Counted from the stretch's first letter, positions 1 to 8,716 are shown. The stretch: DNA of 64,000 nucleotides from Massilia sp. KIM (GCF_002007115.1 NZ_MVAD01000001.1:310001-374000); one strand, 5' to 3'. Notes: generated by a model from the sequence alone, not told the origin. Translations and numbers: made by a program.

Positions 1-1403
1 CGAAGGACTTCCTGGTGGTCTCGGCCGAGGGCCTGAAGGCGGGCGACCCGATCCTGCTGGCCGGCTATCCGGGCCGCACCAGCCGCTACAAGCTGCCGAC
101 CGAGATCCGCTTCGCGCGCGACGTCGACTTCCCGGCCAAGGTCGCGACCATCACCGCCGACCTGTCGGTGATCGCCGCCGCGACCCACGGCAACGCCGCC
201 TGGGACGTGCGCTACGCCAGCGTGGCCAAGAGCCTGAACAACGTGCTCAAGAAGACCCAGGGCCTGCTCGACGGCTTCGCGCGCAAGGACATCGCCGCCA
301 TCAAGGACGTGCAGGACGCCGAGTTCCGCGGCTGGTACAAGCAGAGCGGCAACGGCTCGCGCCTGCTGGTCGACCTGGACAGCGTGATCTCGGCCGACAT
401 GGTGCAGTCGCGCCATGAAGCCGCCTGGGCGGAAGCCACCCACAGCGACCTGCTCAAGAGCGCGCGCAGCCTGTACCGCCTGGCGCTGGAGCGCCAGAAG
501 CCGGACGCCCAGCGCGAGAGCGGCTACCAGGAGCGCGACCTGTCCTTCATCAAGGCGCGCCTGACCCGCCTCGAGCAGTCCTTCGTGCCCCAGGTGGACG
601 AAGCGCGCTGGGGCGCCGCGCTGCAGCGCTACGCGCGCGGCGACGCCAAGTACCGCCCGCCGGGCCTGGACGCGCTGCTGCCGGCGCCGACCGCGCTGAA
701 CGCCATGTACAAGGCCACCGAGCTGTCCGACACTGCCAAGCGCCTGGCCTGGATCGGCAAGGATCCGGAGGCCTTCCGCAAGTCGGGCGACCCCTTCATC
801 CAGCTGGCCGTGCGCCTGCACGACATCGGCATGGGCCTGGAAAACCAGCGCAACGAGATCGACGGCAACCTGGAACGCGTGATCCCGCAATACATGGCGG
901 CCGTCATCGCCTGGAAGAAGTCGCAAGGCAAGCCGGTCTACCCGGACGCCAACTCGACCCTGCGCGTGACCTACGGCACCGTGGCGCCCTACGCGCCGCG
1001 CGACGGCCTGCTCAAGGGACCGTTCACCACCGTCGAGGGCATCACCCAGAAGGCCAGCAGCAAGGACCCGTTCATCGTGCCGGCCACCCTGAGCGAGGCG
1101 ATCAAGGGCAAGCGCTACGGCGTGTTCAAGGACCCGGTCCTGAACACGGTGCCGGTGAACTTCCTGTCGAGCGCCGACACCACCGGCGGCAACTCGGGAT
1201 CGGCGGTGATGAACAAGCGCGGCGAACTGGTCGGCCTGAACTTCGACTCGACCTACGAGTCGATCACCAAGGACTGGTACTTCGACAGCGCCATCACGCG
1301 CGCCATCCACGTCGACATCCGCTACATGCTGTGGGTGATGAAGGAAGTCGACAAGGCTGATAACCTGCTCAAGGAAATGACGATCAAGTACCCGAAGAAG
1401 TAA
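1..1403 (+). CDS. S46 family peptidase (dipeptidyl-peptidase 7/11 type), C-terminal part
   Basis: The reading frame is open from the first complete codon (base 3) to the TAA at 1401, so the gene starts before the window and only about 466 C-terminal residues are seen. The segment GGNSGSAVMNKRGELVG near base 1190 carries the GNSGS nucleophile-serine motif of S46 peptidases, and the last residues (SAITRAIHVDIRYMLWVM) match the usual family end. S46 enzymes are periplasmic serine peptidases that take dipeptides from the N-terminus of oligopeptides. The catalytic His and Asp and any signal peptide lie outside the window. A strong terminator follows directly. Confidence 0.9.
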   Translation, partial: KDFLVVSAEGLKAGDPILLAGYPGRTSRYKLPTEIRFARDVDFPAKVATITADLSVIAAATHGNAAWDVRYASVAKSLNNVLKKTQGLLDGFARKDIAAIKDVQDAEFRGWYKQSGNGSRLLVDLDSVISADMVQSRHEAAWAEATHSDLLKSARSLYRLALERQKPDAQRESGYQERDLSFIKARLTRLEQSFVPQVDEARWGAALQRYARGDAKYRPPGLDALLPAPTALNAMYKATELSDTAKRLAWIGKDPEAFRKSGDPFIQLAVRLHDIGMGLENQRNEIDGNLERVIPQYMAAVIAWKKSQGKPVYPDANSTLRVTYGTVAPYAPRDGLLKGPFTTVEGITQKASSKDPFIVPATLSEAIKGKRYGVFKDPVLNTVPVNFLSSADTTGGNSGSAVMNKRGELVGLNFDSTYESITKDWYFDSAITRAIHVDIRYMLWVMKEVDKADNLLKEMTIKYPKK

Positions 1404-1422
1404 GCTGGACTAGCGCCTGAGG

Positions 1423-1451
1423 GGCCGCGGCGCACTTCGCCGCGGCCTTTT
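1423..1451 (+). terminator. Intrinsic terminator after the S46 peptidase gene
   Basis: A perfect 10-bp stem (GGCCGCGGCG, 1423-1432, with CGCCGCGGCC, 1438-1447) has a 5-base loop and is followed by TTTT. It lies 20 bases after the peptidase stop and ends before the next start at 1483, so the following pair of genes probably has its own transcription start. Confidence 0.8.
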
Positions 1452-1482
1452 GCTTACCTGGTACTCCGCCTTCCACCGCACC

Positions 1483-2076
1483 ATGAACGACACGCTCAAC
1501 CTCGCCGGCCTCACCACGACACCGCTGGAACTGATCTCCTTCCTGCTCGCGGTCACCACCGTGGTGCTCAACATCCGTCAGAAGCATTGGGCCTGGCTGT
1601 TCTCGATCGCGTCCTCCGCCACCTATGCGGTGGTGTTCTTCGACGCCCGCCTGTACGGCGACATGGGCCTGCAGTTCGTGTTCATCGGCGCCTCGGTGTG
1701 GGGCTGGTACCAGTGGCTGCACGGCGCCGGCAACGCGCCCCTGGTGGTGACGCGCCTTCGCCCCAGGGGCTGGGCCTGGGCGCTGGCGGGCTGGCTGCTC
1801 GGCTTCCTGCTGCTCTCGTCCTTCCTCGACCACTACACCGACACCGACGTGCCGCACGCGGACGGCTTCCTCACCGCGGGCAGCCTGGTCGGCCAGCTTC
1901 TGCTGGGCCGCAAGAAGGTCGAGAACTGGCACGTGTGGATCGCGGTCGACATCCTGTACGTCGGCCTGTACGTCTACAAGGGCCTGAACCTGACCGCAGT
2001 GCTGTACGCGGTGTTCGTGGTGCTGGCCTGGACCGGCCTGCGCGCCTGGTCCAACATCGCGCGGAGGGATGCGTGA
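1483..2076 (+). CDS. pnuC: PnuC-family vitamin (nicotinamide riboside) transporter
   Basis: A 197-residue inner-membrane protein with about seven hydrophobic segments and the PnuC-family stretches LQFVFIGASVWGWYQW and, near the end, AVDILYVGLYVYKGL. PnuC proteins let nicotinamide riboside diffuse in, and phosphorylation inside the cell traps it. ATG 1483 is preferred over the upstream TTG at 1450 because 1450 falls in the terminator's T-run. The stop overlaps the start of a NadR-like kinase gene (GTGA), which fits niacin-riboside salvage. PnuT, a thiamine-importing relative, is an alternative, because a TPP riboswitch lies 5 kb away, but the kinase partner favours the NAD role. Confidence 0.85.
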   Translation: MNDTLNLAGLTTTPLELISFLLAVTTVVLNIRQKHWAWLFSIASSATYAVVFFDARLYGDMGLQFVFIGASVWGWYQWLHGAGNAPLVVTRLRPRGWAWALAGWLLGFLLLSSFLDHYTDTDVPHADGFLTAGSLVGQLLLGRKKVENWHVWIAVDILYVGLYVYKGLNLTAVLYAVFVVLAWTGLRAWSNIARRDA

Positions 2077-2591
2077 TCGCGGCGCGGCGCGTGGCCATCC
2101 TGGGCGCCGAGTCGTCCGGCAAATCGACCTTGGCCGAGGCGCTGGCGGCCCGCTACCGGACCGTCTGGGTGCCTGAATACCTGCGCGAATTCGTCGACAC
2201 CCTGGGGCGCGTGCCCTTCGAGCACGACCAGTTCGGCATCGCGCGCACCCAGCGCGAGCGCGAGGAGGAGGCGGCGGCCCAGGCCACGGGCTGGCTGTTC
2301 TGCGACACCACGCCCCTGATGACGGCGCTCTACAGCCGCGTGTACTGGGGCAGGGTCGACCCGGAACTTGCGCGGCTCGACGCGCGCCACGACTACGCCT
2401 GGACTTTCGTCACGGCCCCCGACAGCCCCTGGGAGCCGGATGGACTGCAACGCGAGTCGGAGGAAGTGCGCCAGATGGTGCACAGGATGCTGCTCGAGAC
2501 GCTGGAGGCGCGCGGTATTCCCTACGTCCTGCTGGAGGGCGGACTGGCGCAGCGCCTGCGCAGGGTGGAGGAGTTGCTGGCTGCCTCCTAA
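2073..2591 (+). CDS. NadR-like P-loop kinase (probable ribosylnicotinamide kinase)
   Basis: A 172-residue ATPase with Walker A GAESSGKST at residues 9-17, the downstream NadR-like segment VPEYLREFVDTLGR, and an acidic Walker B-like CDTTPLMT. This is the kinase part of NadR standing alone; no HTH or adenylyltransferase domain is present. It would phosphorylate nicotinamide riboside to NMN in the cytoplasm. The GTG start at 2073 overlaps the pnuC stop by four bases and has GGAGG at 2063-2067, so the two genes are translationally coupled. The substrate is inferred from the pnuC pairing; thiamine-type substrates are not excluded. Confidence 0.82.
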   Translation: MIAARRVAILGAESSGKSTLAEALAARYRTVWVPEYLREFVDTLGRVPFEHDQFGIARTQREREEEAAAQATGWLFCDTTPLMTALYSRVYWGRVDPELARLDARHDYAWTFVTAPDSPWEPDGLQRESEEVRQMVHRMLLETLEARGIPYVLLEGGLAQRLRRVEELLAAS

Positions 2592-2659
2592 TCTCTGGAC
2601 CTGGTCACCTGTTATGCTGAAGTGAGCGGCAGCCTTCGGCCAGCAAAGAAAATCGGTAC

Positions 2660-3436
2660 TCAGGGCTTCCGAAAGACGATCGCATGCTGAATCGGCAGCG
2701 ATTTGATGCTGCGTTCCCACTTCAGGCCGTGCGCCGTGGCTTCACGCCGTATCTGGCGCTCGCTCATCTTATGCAGCGGCTTGATTGCGACGGAAGGATC
2801 CTCGGCCCGATATTCGACAAAGACGACGCGCCCGCCGGGCTTCAAGGCCTTGATAATGCTGTCGAGGACCTCCGAAGGATAAGCGAGCTCATGATAGACA
2901 TCGACCATGATTGCCAAGTCGACGCTTGCCGGGGGCAGCTTGACATTGGTTTCGCTGGCTAGCACCGACACCACATTGCGCACGCCACGCTTTTCCATTT
3001 GTCTGTCGAGCATGCTAATCATTTCCGGCTGGACGTCGACTGCATATACGCGCCCGCCGGATCCGACCTGTTTCGCCAACTGCCAGGTGTAATAGCCGGT
3101 GCCGGCGCCGATGTCGGCCACCGTCATGCCCGGTGCCAGCTCCAGTTCCCGCAGAAGCAATTCGGGCCGCTCCTCACTTGCCCGACTTTCGCGCTCCAGC
3201 CATTGGGCGCCTTGCCATCCCATCACGCCGGCGATCTCGCGACCCATGTAGCGCTTGCCGATGCCATCCGCGCTAGGTACGACGCGTTCATATCGCCTAT
3301 CGGCGCCCGCTACCGGTGTTGCGGCATCGCTACTGGCGGTTGACAGCAGCGGGCAAGCCGACAGGCAAGTGAGCAGGATGCTTAGCAGGCGGTAAGTGTT
3401 TGAGGCGAGGCAATTGTGAAGGCGGATGCGGAGCAT
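2660..3436 (-). CDS. Exported class I SAM-dependent methyltransferase
   Basis: 258 residues. The start at 3436 has AGGGAA eight bases upstream and gives an N-terminal signal-like segment (LLSILLTCLSACPLLSTASS, whose Cys could also be a lipobox), so the enzyme is probably periplasmic or membrane anchored. The Rossmann motif I is VADIGAGTGYYTWQLA, with MVDVYHE and LKPGGRVVFVEY further on, typical of the Methyltransf_11/25 families. The substrate cannot be read from the sequence. An upstream in-frame ATG at 3577 would add 47 residues in front of the signal and is disfavoured. The gene lies in a stretch that looks less GC-biased than its neighbours. Confidence 0.82.
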   Translation of the reverse strand: MLRIRLHNCLASNTYRLLSILLTCLSACPLLSTASSDAATPVAGADRRYERVVPSADGIGKRYMGREIAGVMGWQGAQWLERESRASEERPELLLRELELAPGMTVADIGAGTGYYTWQLAKQVGSGGRVYAVDVQPEMISMLDRQMEKRGVRNVVSVLASETNVKLPPASVDLAIMVDVYHELAYPSEVLDSIIKALKPGGRVVFVEYRAEDPSVAIKPLHKMSERQIRREATAHGLKWERSIKSLPIQHAIVFRKP

Positions 3437-3940
3437 GATCGGTTCCCTTGATAAGGCGCTACCTGCGATAACGCCCGCAGGTTTGCCGTGGATAGATAGA
3501 AGCAGTGTAGTGGCCTTCGCTGCGAAAGTGCGTCCGCTATGCAAGGCTTTCCTGCTGGTGTCGCGTTGACTGAGCAAGTTCAGCGGATCGGATTGACTAT
3601 CTCCACGCTATCTGCGAGTCGAAGAGCTTTTACCGTTCAGGACGGGAGATGCTGGATGTACTGGCGGAACTGACCTGCATCTTGAGAGGCTGTCTCGGGT
3701 CGCTCGCAGCCCTTCGCAACAATCTGTGACTTAACGGTAATGACAACCTGATATGCTCGGGCTTCGATGCCGGTGTTGTCTCAAGCCTTCAAAGCTCACT
3801 ATAAGTCGAATCCAGAGAGCTGTTTGCCGCTGGCTGAGGGTTGAGATCAGCCGAGGTTTGCAATAAGTAGAAAGTGGACTCAGCTGTACAGCTGCAAGTG
3901 GCGGAAGTGGACCGTTGTAAAACGAGAACGGGGGAGAACA
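3437..3940. other. 504-base intergenic stretch without a recognisable gene
   Basis: Lies between two divergent genes. Base use is visibly more AT-rich than the flanks, with several short AT-rich runs that could hold the two divergent promoters. I found no RNA gene, no convincing ORF and no perfect long repeat here. Confidence 0.5.
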
Positions 3941-4231
3941 ATGGCAGAAGGCGAAGTGGTAGTTAAAAGCGGAACTTTTTTATACGACGGGACAGTCACG
4001 TGCGACTTGCGAATCATGCGTTGCCAATACCGTCCCGGATCTGGCGATTATCAAGATCCACCTGAAATCGCGGACGATCAGGAAGGCGAATACTTCTACG
4101 TCCAATTCGGGAGCACGACCGAGCGTGGACGTTTCAATGCGGGCGGAGGAGGTGGCGCAACGATCGAAGAGGCGATTGCCGCGGCTGAATCTGCGCCCGG
4201 CATTGGCAAGACAGTTCAATGGATCGACTGA
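3941..4231 (+). CDS. Hypothetical protein, 96 residues
   Basis: The ATG follows a strong GGGGGAGA ribosome site six bases upstream. The product is acidic (VKSGTFLYDGTVTCDLRIM, DDQEGEYFYVQFG) with a GGGGG hinge and an alanine-rich helix at the end; it has no signal peptide or membrane segment. The first part looks like a small beta-rich domain. I do not recognise the family. Less GC-biased codon use than neighbouring genes hints at recent acquisition together with the adjacent stretch. Confidence 0.6.
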   Translation: MAEGEVVVKSGTFLYDGTVTCDLRIMRCQYRPGSGDYQDPPEIADDQEGEYFYVQFGSTTERGRFNAGGGGGATIEEAIAAAESAPGIGKTVQWID

Positions 4232-4417
4232 CTGCACGTCTATCACCGGTGGCTAGCCTAGCGGTATCGAGAGCCATCTAGGGGCGAGAGGAGACGCTGC
4301 GAGGGGCTGCCTTTCGCAACCGCCGGAAGGGAGCGAAACCGTGCTCATCCGTATGTTCCGGGCACTGCCGAGCGCCCGTTGCGTCTACAATACCGAGAAA
4401 CGAACCGACTGATCATC

Positions 4418-4810
4418 GTGCCGAAAATCGACTTCATAACGCTGATGCGCCTGGCCCAGGACTCCGCCTCGGTGACCGCACCGTGCAACTGCAACAAGGA
4501 ATCGCTCGCCGCCTGGCGCGCCTTGCCCTTGGGGCTGAAGCTCGACCGCCTGGAGGAGGTCGGGACCCTGTTCGACGATCCTTACGACGAACCGACCTTC
4601 GCCGAGTTTCACCCGGCAGGCACCCGTTACGAGAGCGAGGACGCCCCGATCGCGCCCGCCTTCTACCCCTATAACCGCTGCACCGTCACGCGCTGCCTCG
4701 ATTGCGGCCGGCACTACCTGCGCTACAACGAGGCAGGCGGTTATTTCACGGAATTGCGCATCCGCGCCCTGCAGCCCGAATTGCTTGTCGATCCGCCGGC
4801 CGGCCCTTGA
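4418..4810 (+). CDS. Hypothetical cysteine-rich protein with possible zinc site
   Basis: About 130 residues beginning VPKIDFITLMRLAQDS. Two cysteine groups are seen: CNC at about residues 24-26 and CTVTRCLDCGRHYLRY near residue 100, the second resembling a zinc ribbon knuckle. A -10-like TACAAT at 4386-4391 makes starts upstream of it (TTG 4379) impossible for that transcript, leaving GTG 4418 or ATG 4445; neither has a clear ribosome site. No domain name can be given; a metal-binding cytoplasmic protein is an inference from the cysteines. Confidence 0.62.
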   Translation: MPKIDFITLMRLAQDSASVTAPCNCNKESLAAWRALPLGLKLDRLEEVGTLFDDPYDEPTFAEFHPAGTRYESEDAPIAPAFYPYNRCTVTRCLDCGRHYLRYNEAGGYFTELRIRALQPELLVDPPAGP

Positions 4811-4950
4811 CGCTCAAGTACCGGCCTTCCTGGCCTGTGGCGCACATGTGTTTGCGGCCATGCAGTCGGTGATACGCCGCGCGATTCAGCCCAGAACCGC
4901 CGTCCCCGGGCAGCTGTAGACCCGGGGTCGGGGGCGACAACCCGGCGCTG

Positions 4951-7068
4951 TCAGAAATCGAACTGCGCCGACACGCGGAAGGTGCGCGGCGCGCCTGGCA
5001 GCAGGTAGCCGCCGAGCGACTGCGTCACGTCACGCCAGTGGAACTTGTCGAAGGCGTTGTCCACGCGCGCGCGGATGGTGGTGCGCATGCCGCCCAGCGC
5101 CAGCGCATACGAGCCGCCGAAGCCGAACAGGTGATAGGACGGCACCACCGCCCGGTTGGCCGGATCGAAGGCCTTGTCGCCCGAGTACTGCCACACGGCG
5201 TCCAGCTTCAGGCCCGACACAGCAGGCACCGCGTACTCGACCAGCGCGGTCGAACGGAGCTCGGGCACGTTGGTCACGCGCTTGCCGTCGGTGGACGGGT
5301 CGCCGGTGCCGTTCTGCTCCGCGTCCAGCGCCATCAGCGACAGGCTGTAGCTCAGGTCCGCCGTCGCCTTGCCCTGGGCCGAGAGTTCGATGCCGCGGTG
5401 GCGCTGTTCGCCCGCGCGCACGAAGGTGTTGGCGGCGTTGGTGTACTCCAGGCCCTGGCGCATGTCGAACACGGCGGCCGACACCATCAGCTGGCTGTTC
5501 ACCAGGCCTTTGACGCCCAGCTCGGACTGGCGCGAACGGCTCGGCGACAGCGCGGTGTTCTGGTTGCTGGTCTCCATCGGCGCCACGCCGCCGTACTGCA
5601 GGCCGTGGCTCAGCGAGGCGTAGACGCTCCAGTCCTGAGCCGGCTTGTAGACCAGGGCCACGTTCGGCAGCGCGAAGCTGTCCTTGCCGCGCACCCAGGG
5701 CTGGTCCAGCTCGGCCAGCTCCTCGCGCTCGAGCTTCACATAGCGCACCCCGGCGTGCAGCGCGAACTGGGGCGAGAGGGTCATCACGTCCTGCACGAAC
5801 ACCGAACGCTCCTCGTTGCTGCGGCGCTCCATCACCGGGCCGGTGACGCGGTCGGCGGAGACGGGCGGCACCACCAGGTTGTTGTAGATGTTGCTGTAGC
5901 CGACATAGTCGTACACGTACTCGCCGAAGCTGTCGTGGCGCTCGGCATAGGCCAGGCCGGCCGTCAGGGCGTGGCGCACCGCGCCGGTGTTCAGGCGGCC
6001 CTGCACCATAGCCTGGATGCCGAACGGGGTCTTGCGCTCGCCGGTGCTCTGGTAGTCGTAGAGGTCGTAGTCGCCGTTCGAGCAGTAGCCCGGGTAAAAG
6101 CCTTCGCCCTCGTTGCTGCAGCCATAAGGGAAGGCGGTGTAGTCGTCGCGCTTGAACCAGTGCTTGTTGGCGCTGACGCTCGCGTTCCAGTCCGGGTTGA
6201 AGCGGTACTCGAAGCGCAGGCCCAGGTTGCTGCTGTCGGTGTCGACCGGGCGCGTCCAGGGCTGGTTGTTGAGCAGGGTCTTGGCCGAGACGCCGGTCGG
6301 CAGCGCTTCGTTGCGGATCAGCTGGTAGCCGGGCGCGGTGATCTGCGACTTGTGCTGGTGGTCGAGGTCGAGCTGGAGCAGGGCGTCCGGGCTGATCTGC
6401 CAGTCGAAGGCGGCGGACACGAACTGGCGCTCGCCGTCGGCGCCGCGCACATAGGACTTCAGGTCCTCGGCGGCGGCGTTGATGCGGTAGCCGAAGCGGC
6501 GGTCGGCGAAACGCCCGCCCAGGTCGAGCGCGGCGTACACGGTGCCGCGCTCGCGCACCTCGACCGTGGCCGAGCGCAGTTGCGTCGCGGTCGGGCGCTT
6601 GGTCACGTAGTTGACGATGCCGCCGGGCCCGGCCACGCCGGCCTGCAGACCGGCCAGGCCGCGCAGCACTTCGAAGCGCTCCTTGTTCTCGAGCGGGATC
6701 TGGGTGTCGGCCGGGATCGCGATCATGTCCTTGCGGTAGCTGGTGGCGTTGTCGAGCGCGAAGCCGCGGATCGAGAACTGCTCGGCATAGCCGACCGCGT
6801 TGTAGGCGTCGCCGATCGAGGCGTCGAAGCGGGTCGCTTCGGTGGCGTTGCGGATCGACAGGTCGTCGAGCTGGGCGCGGCCAAGGGCGCTGATCGAGGC
6901 CGGGGTGTCCAGCAGGGGCGCGTCGGAAAAGCCGCCGACCGTGGCGCGCTCGCTGGCGACCCATTTGCTGCCAGTGACGACCACCGAGGGCAGGGCGCTC
7001 TGGGCGTGGACGGAGAATGCCTGCGCGAGGGCGCAGGCCAGGATGCTGTGCTTCAAGGTGGTTTTCAT
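4951..7068 (-). CDS. TonB-dependent outer membrane receptor of the siderophore-receptor type, TPP-riboswitch controlled
   Basis: 705 residues: signal peptide (MKTTLKHSILACALAQAFSVHA), TonB-box-like SVVVTGS, plug domain with EQFSIRGFALDN and EVLRGLAGLQAGVAGPGGIVNYVTKRP, then a 22-strand-type barrel ending in RTFRVSAQFDF with terminal Phe. By sequence style it is a TonB-dependent siderophore receptor, yet a TPP riboswitch lies about 100 bases upstream on the same strand. That predicts uptake of thiamine, its phosphates or precursors, controlled by thiamine status. Start 7068 is chosen because the signal peptide begins there; longer starts would run into the riboswitch. exbB-exbD-type energising genes lie just upstream on the same strand. 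Confidence 0.93.
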   Translation of the reverse strand: MKTTLKHSILACALAQAFSVHAQSALPSVVVTGSKWVASERATVGGFSDAPLLDTPASISALGRAQLDDLSIRNATEATRFDASIGDAYNAVGYAEQFSIRGFALDNATSYRKDMIAIPADTQIPLENKERFEVLRGLAGLQAGVAGPGGIVNYVTKRPTATQLRSATVEVRERGTVYAALDLGGRFADRRFGYRINAAAEDLKSYVRGADGERQFVSAAFDWQISPDALLQLDLDHQHKSQITAPGYQLIRNEALPTGVSAKTLLNNQPWTRPVDTDSSNLGLRFEYRFNPDWNASVSANKHWFKRDDYTAFPYGCSNEGEGFYPGYCSNGDYDLYDYQSTGERKTPFGIQAMVQGRLNTGAVRHALTAGLAYAERHDSFGEYVYDYVGYSNIYNNLVVPPVSADRVTGPVMERRSNEERSVFVQDVMTLSPQFALHAGVRYVKLEREELAELDQPWVRGKDSFALPNVALVYKPAQDWSVYASLSHGLQYGGVAPMETSNQNTALSPSRSRQSELGVKGLVNSQLMVSAAVFDMRQGLEYTNAANTFVRAGEQRHRGIELSAQGKATADLSYSLSLMALDAEQNGTGDPSTDGKRVTNVPELRSTALVEYAVPAVSGLKLDAVWQYSGDKAFDPANRAVVPSYHLFGFGGSYALALGGMRTTIRARVDNAFDKFHWRDVTQSLGGYLLPGAPRTFRVSAQFDF

Positions 7069-7170
7069 GGTTGCTCGTCTTCGCACGCATCGCTGCGCGC
7101 TGCTTTTTTCAAAAAGCCGGAGCCAACGTGGGGGAAGGGCAAACTGGGATGGGAACTGCGTTGCGCTTTC

Positions 7171-7246
7171 CTTCGCTGGCATTATCCAGATCAGGTACGA
7201 AGGGTATCTCTCACCCGGAACTGCCGTTCCAGGACCCCTAGCGAAG
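7171..7246 (-). promoter_or_regulatory. TPP (thiamine pyrophosphate) riboswitch
   Basis: Read on the minus strand, the segment has a closing P1 stem CTTCGCT (7246-7240) with AGCGAAG (7177-7171), the pyrimidine-sensor part GGGTGAGAGATACCC, and the pyrophosphate-sensor core CTGATCTGGATAATGCCAG, which is the classic THI-box. The aptamer is complete and precedes the TonB receptor gene by about 100 bases. A -10-like TACACT at 7257-7252 would start RNA right at the aptamer's 5' end. A T-rich/A-rich inverted repeat (GCTTTTT..AAAAAGC) between aptamer and start could belong to the expression platform. Confidence 0.95.
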
Positions 7247-7303
7247 GCGCGAGTGTAACACGACGCGGGCACGCCGTGGTGAATGTGTCAATCAATGCTT
7301 GAT

Positions 7304-8716
7304 TCAGGTCGTGGGCGTCAGCAGCATCGAAAAGAAGAGCCGCGTCGGCCCGTTCGACAACTTGAAGAAGATCGTGTTGCGTCCCTTGCGAAAGCGGACC
7401 AGGCGCTGGCCCTCGGTGCGGTTGTAATCGCGCTGGTAGGTGTTCTTGCCGCCGTAGACGCTCTGGTAGAACCAGCGCTTGGACGAATTCCCGGCTTGCC
7501 AGATGAGCCGGTCGTTCACCTTGACCGCGACGTCGTCGTCGGCGCCGATCCAGACCAGCATGTCGCGCTCGCGGTCCATGGAGACTTCCGTGTAGCCGTA
7601 ATAGACGGCGTTCTCCTCGGCGACGCGCGGCACCAGGGGATAGCTGGCCGCGCTCACGTATTCCCACTTGACGACGCGCTGGTCCTTGCCGTAGTAGGCG
7701 GCATCGAGGAGCACCGCGTCTTCGGGCGGGTGTCTCGGGTTGTTGAATAGCTCCAGGCCATGGCGTCCCTGGAAGGGGCCGATCATGTACCAGCTGTTGA
7801 GATAGATGCGGTTCGCGTATTGTCCTCCCGCGCCGAACGTGCGGCCGCTGCCCTTGACCATGCGCGCCGTATCGAAGCCGGGGATCTTCCCGCGCCCGCC
7901 CGCGAAGATGTCACGGCGCTTGTGCCTGTACGCGCGGCTGGTCCAGTCCCGCTCCGCTTCCTCGCCCTCGCGCATGAAGCGTGCGATTTCCTCGGCGGTG
8001 CGTTCGATCACGCCCGCTTGCGGCTTTCCCAGCCCGCTGCCCAGTCCGGATGCGCTGCTTTCATCGGGGCCGACGCCATCGCCATCGCCGTCGCCGATGC
8101 CGGACATGCCCTGGTCGTCTCCAGTCCCTGCTGCGCGCGCACCCTCGCGCTCCACGGTGACGCCCTCGCGTTCGCGCGCCAGCTGCCCGGCGCGGCTGGC
8201 CAGCACGGCCCGAGCCCGCGCTTCCAGCGCGGCCAGTTCGGCCGCCGGGTCGCCGCCTGGCGCAGCCTCCGAAACGGGGTGGGGCGGGGCTGCAGCGTCC
8301 ACTTCGGCGCGCGCCTCTTCCTTCGTCCTGTCGGTCAGGCGCGCCAGCTCCTCCGCCTTCAGCTCCTGGCCAAGTTCATCGATGGCGCGCGCCATCGTGC
8401 GCGCCTGCTCCAGCATCCGCTCCGGTTCGGCCGCCGCCGCGCCGTGCGTCGCTGCCGTCGCGTCCGTGGACGGGGCGGGCTCCGGCGCGCGCTGGGCGGA
8501 CTGCTCCAGCAGCTCCTTGATCTTCCTGAGGTCCTCGACGCGCCGCGCCATGCGGGCCTGCGCCGTGGCCCGCACGCTGGCCGCCACCTCGGTGTCCTGG
8601 CGCCGCAGGATGTCGACCGTGCCTAGATGGTAGAGCCAGGCCGCCAGGCCGGCGTGCAGCCCGACCGACACCAGCAGGCACCAGCGCGACGAACCCACCC
8701 TGAACATGGTCCTCAT
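7304..8716 (-). CDS. Membrane-anchored coiled-coil protein with C-terminal jelly-roll-like domain, in the TonB position of an exbB-exbD operon
   Basis: 470 residues starting at ATG 8716, which overlaps the exbD stop by four bases (ATGA). One N-terminal membrane helix (about 9-30) leads to a periplasmic region with charged coiled-coil segments (about 44-73, 97-135, 155-185), a Gly/Asp/Ser linker (GIGDGDGDGVGPDESS) and a beta-rich C-terminal domain from about 290. That last part (NSWYMIGPF, MLVWIGADDDVAVKVNDRLIW, RKGRNTIFFKLSNG) reads like the galactose-binding-type jelly-roll domains of sugar-binding and hydrolase proteins. No TonB C-terminal fold or proline-rich spacer is seen. The role as a force-transmitting third partner of the ExbBD motor is inferred from the operon and anchoring. 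Confidence 0.8.
   Translation of the reverse strand: MRTMFRVGSSRWCLLVSVGLHAGLAAWLYHLGTVDILRRQDTEVAASVRATAQARMARRVEDLRKIKELLEQSAQRAPEPAPSTDATAATHGAAAAEPERMLEQARTMARAIDELGQELKAEELARLTDRTKEEARAEVDAAAPPHPVSEAAPGGDPAAELAALEARARAVLASRAGQLAREREGVTVEREGARAAGTGDDQGMSGIGDGDGDGVGPDESSASGLGSGLGKPQAGVIERTAEEIARFMREGEEAERDWTSRAYRHKRRDIFAGGRGKIPGFDTARMVKGSGRTFGAGGQYANRIYLNSWYMIGPFQGRHGLELFNNPRHPPEDAVLLDAAYYGKDQRVVKWEYVSAASYPLVPRVAEENAVYYGYTEVSMDRERDMLVWIGADDDVAVKVNDRLIWQAGNSSKRWFYQSVYGGKNTYQRDYNRTEGQRLVRFRKGRNTIFFKLSNGPTRLFFSMLLTPTT

Noticed and set aside
3980..4246. Minus-strand 88-residue frame over the small gene at 3941
   Set aside because: The plus frame has a strong GGGGGAGA ribosome site; the minus frame has none.
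7286..7291. TTGACA as -35 element for the riboswitch transcript
   Set aside because: It is 28 bases from the best -10 (TACACT), too far for a sigma-70 promoter.
5038..7302. Long plus-strand open frame opposite the TonB receptor gene
   Set aside because: It is the antisense of a well-supported receptor gene, has repetitive His/Arg/Ala/Gly composition and no ribosome site; high GC alone opens such frames.
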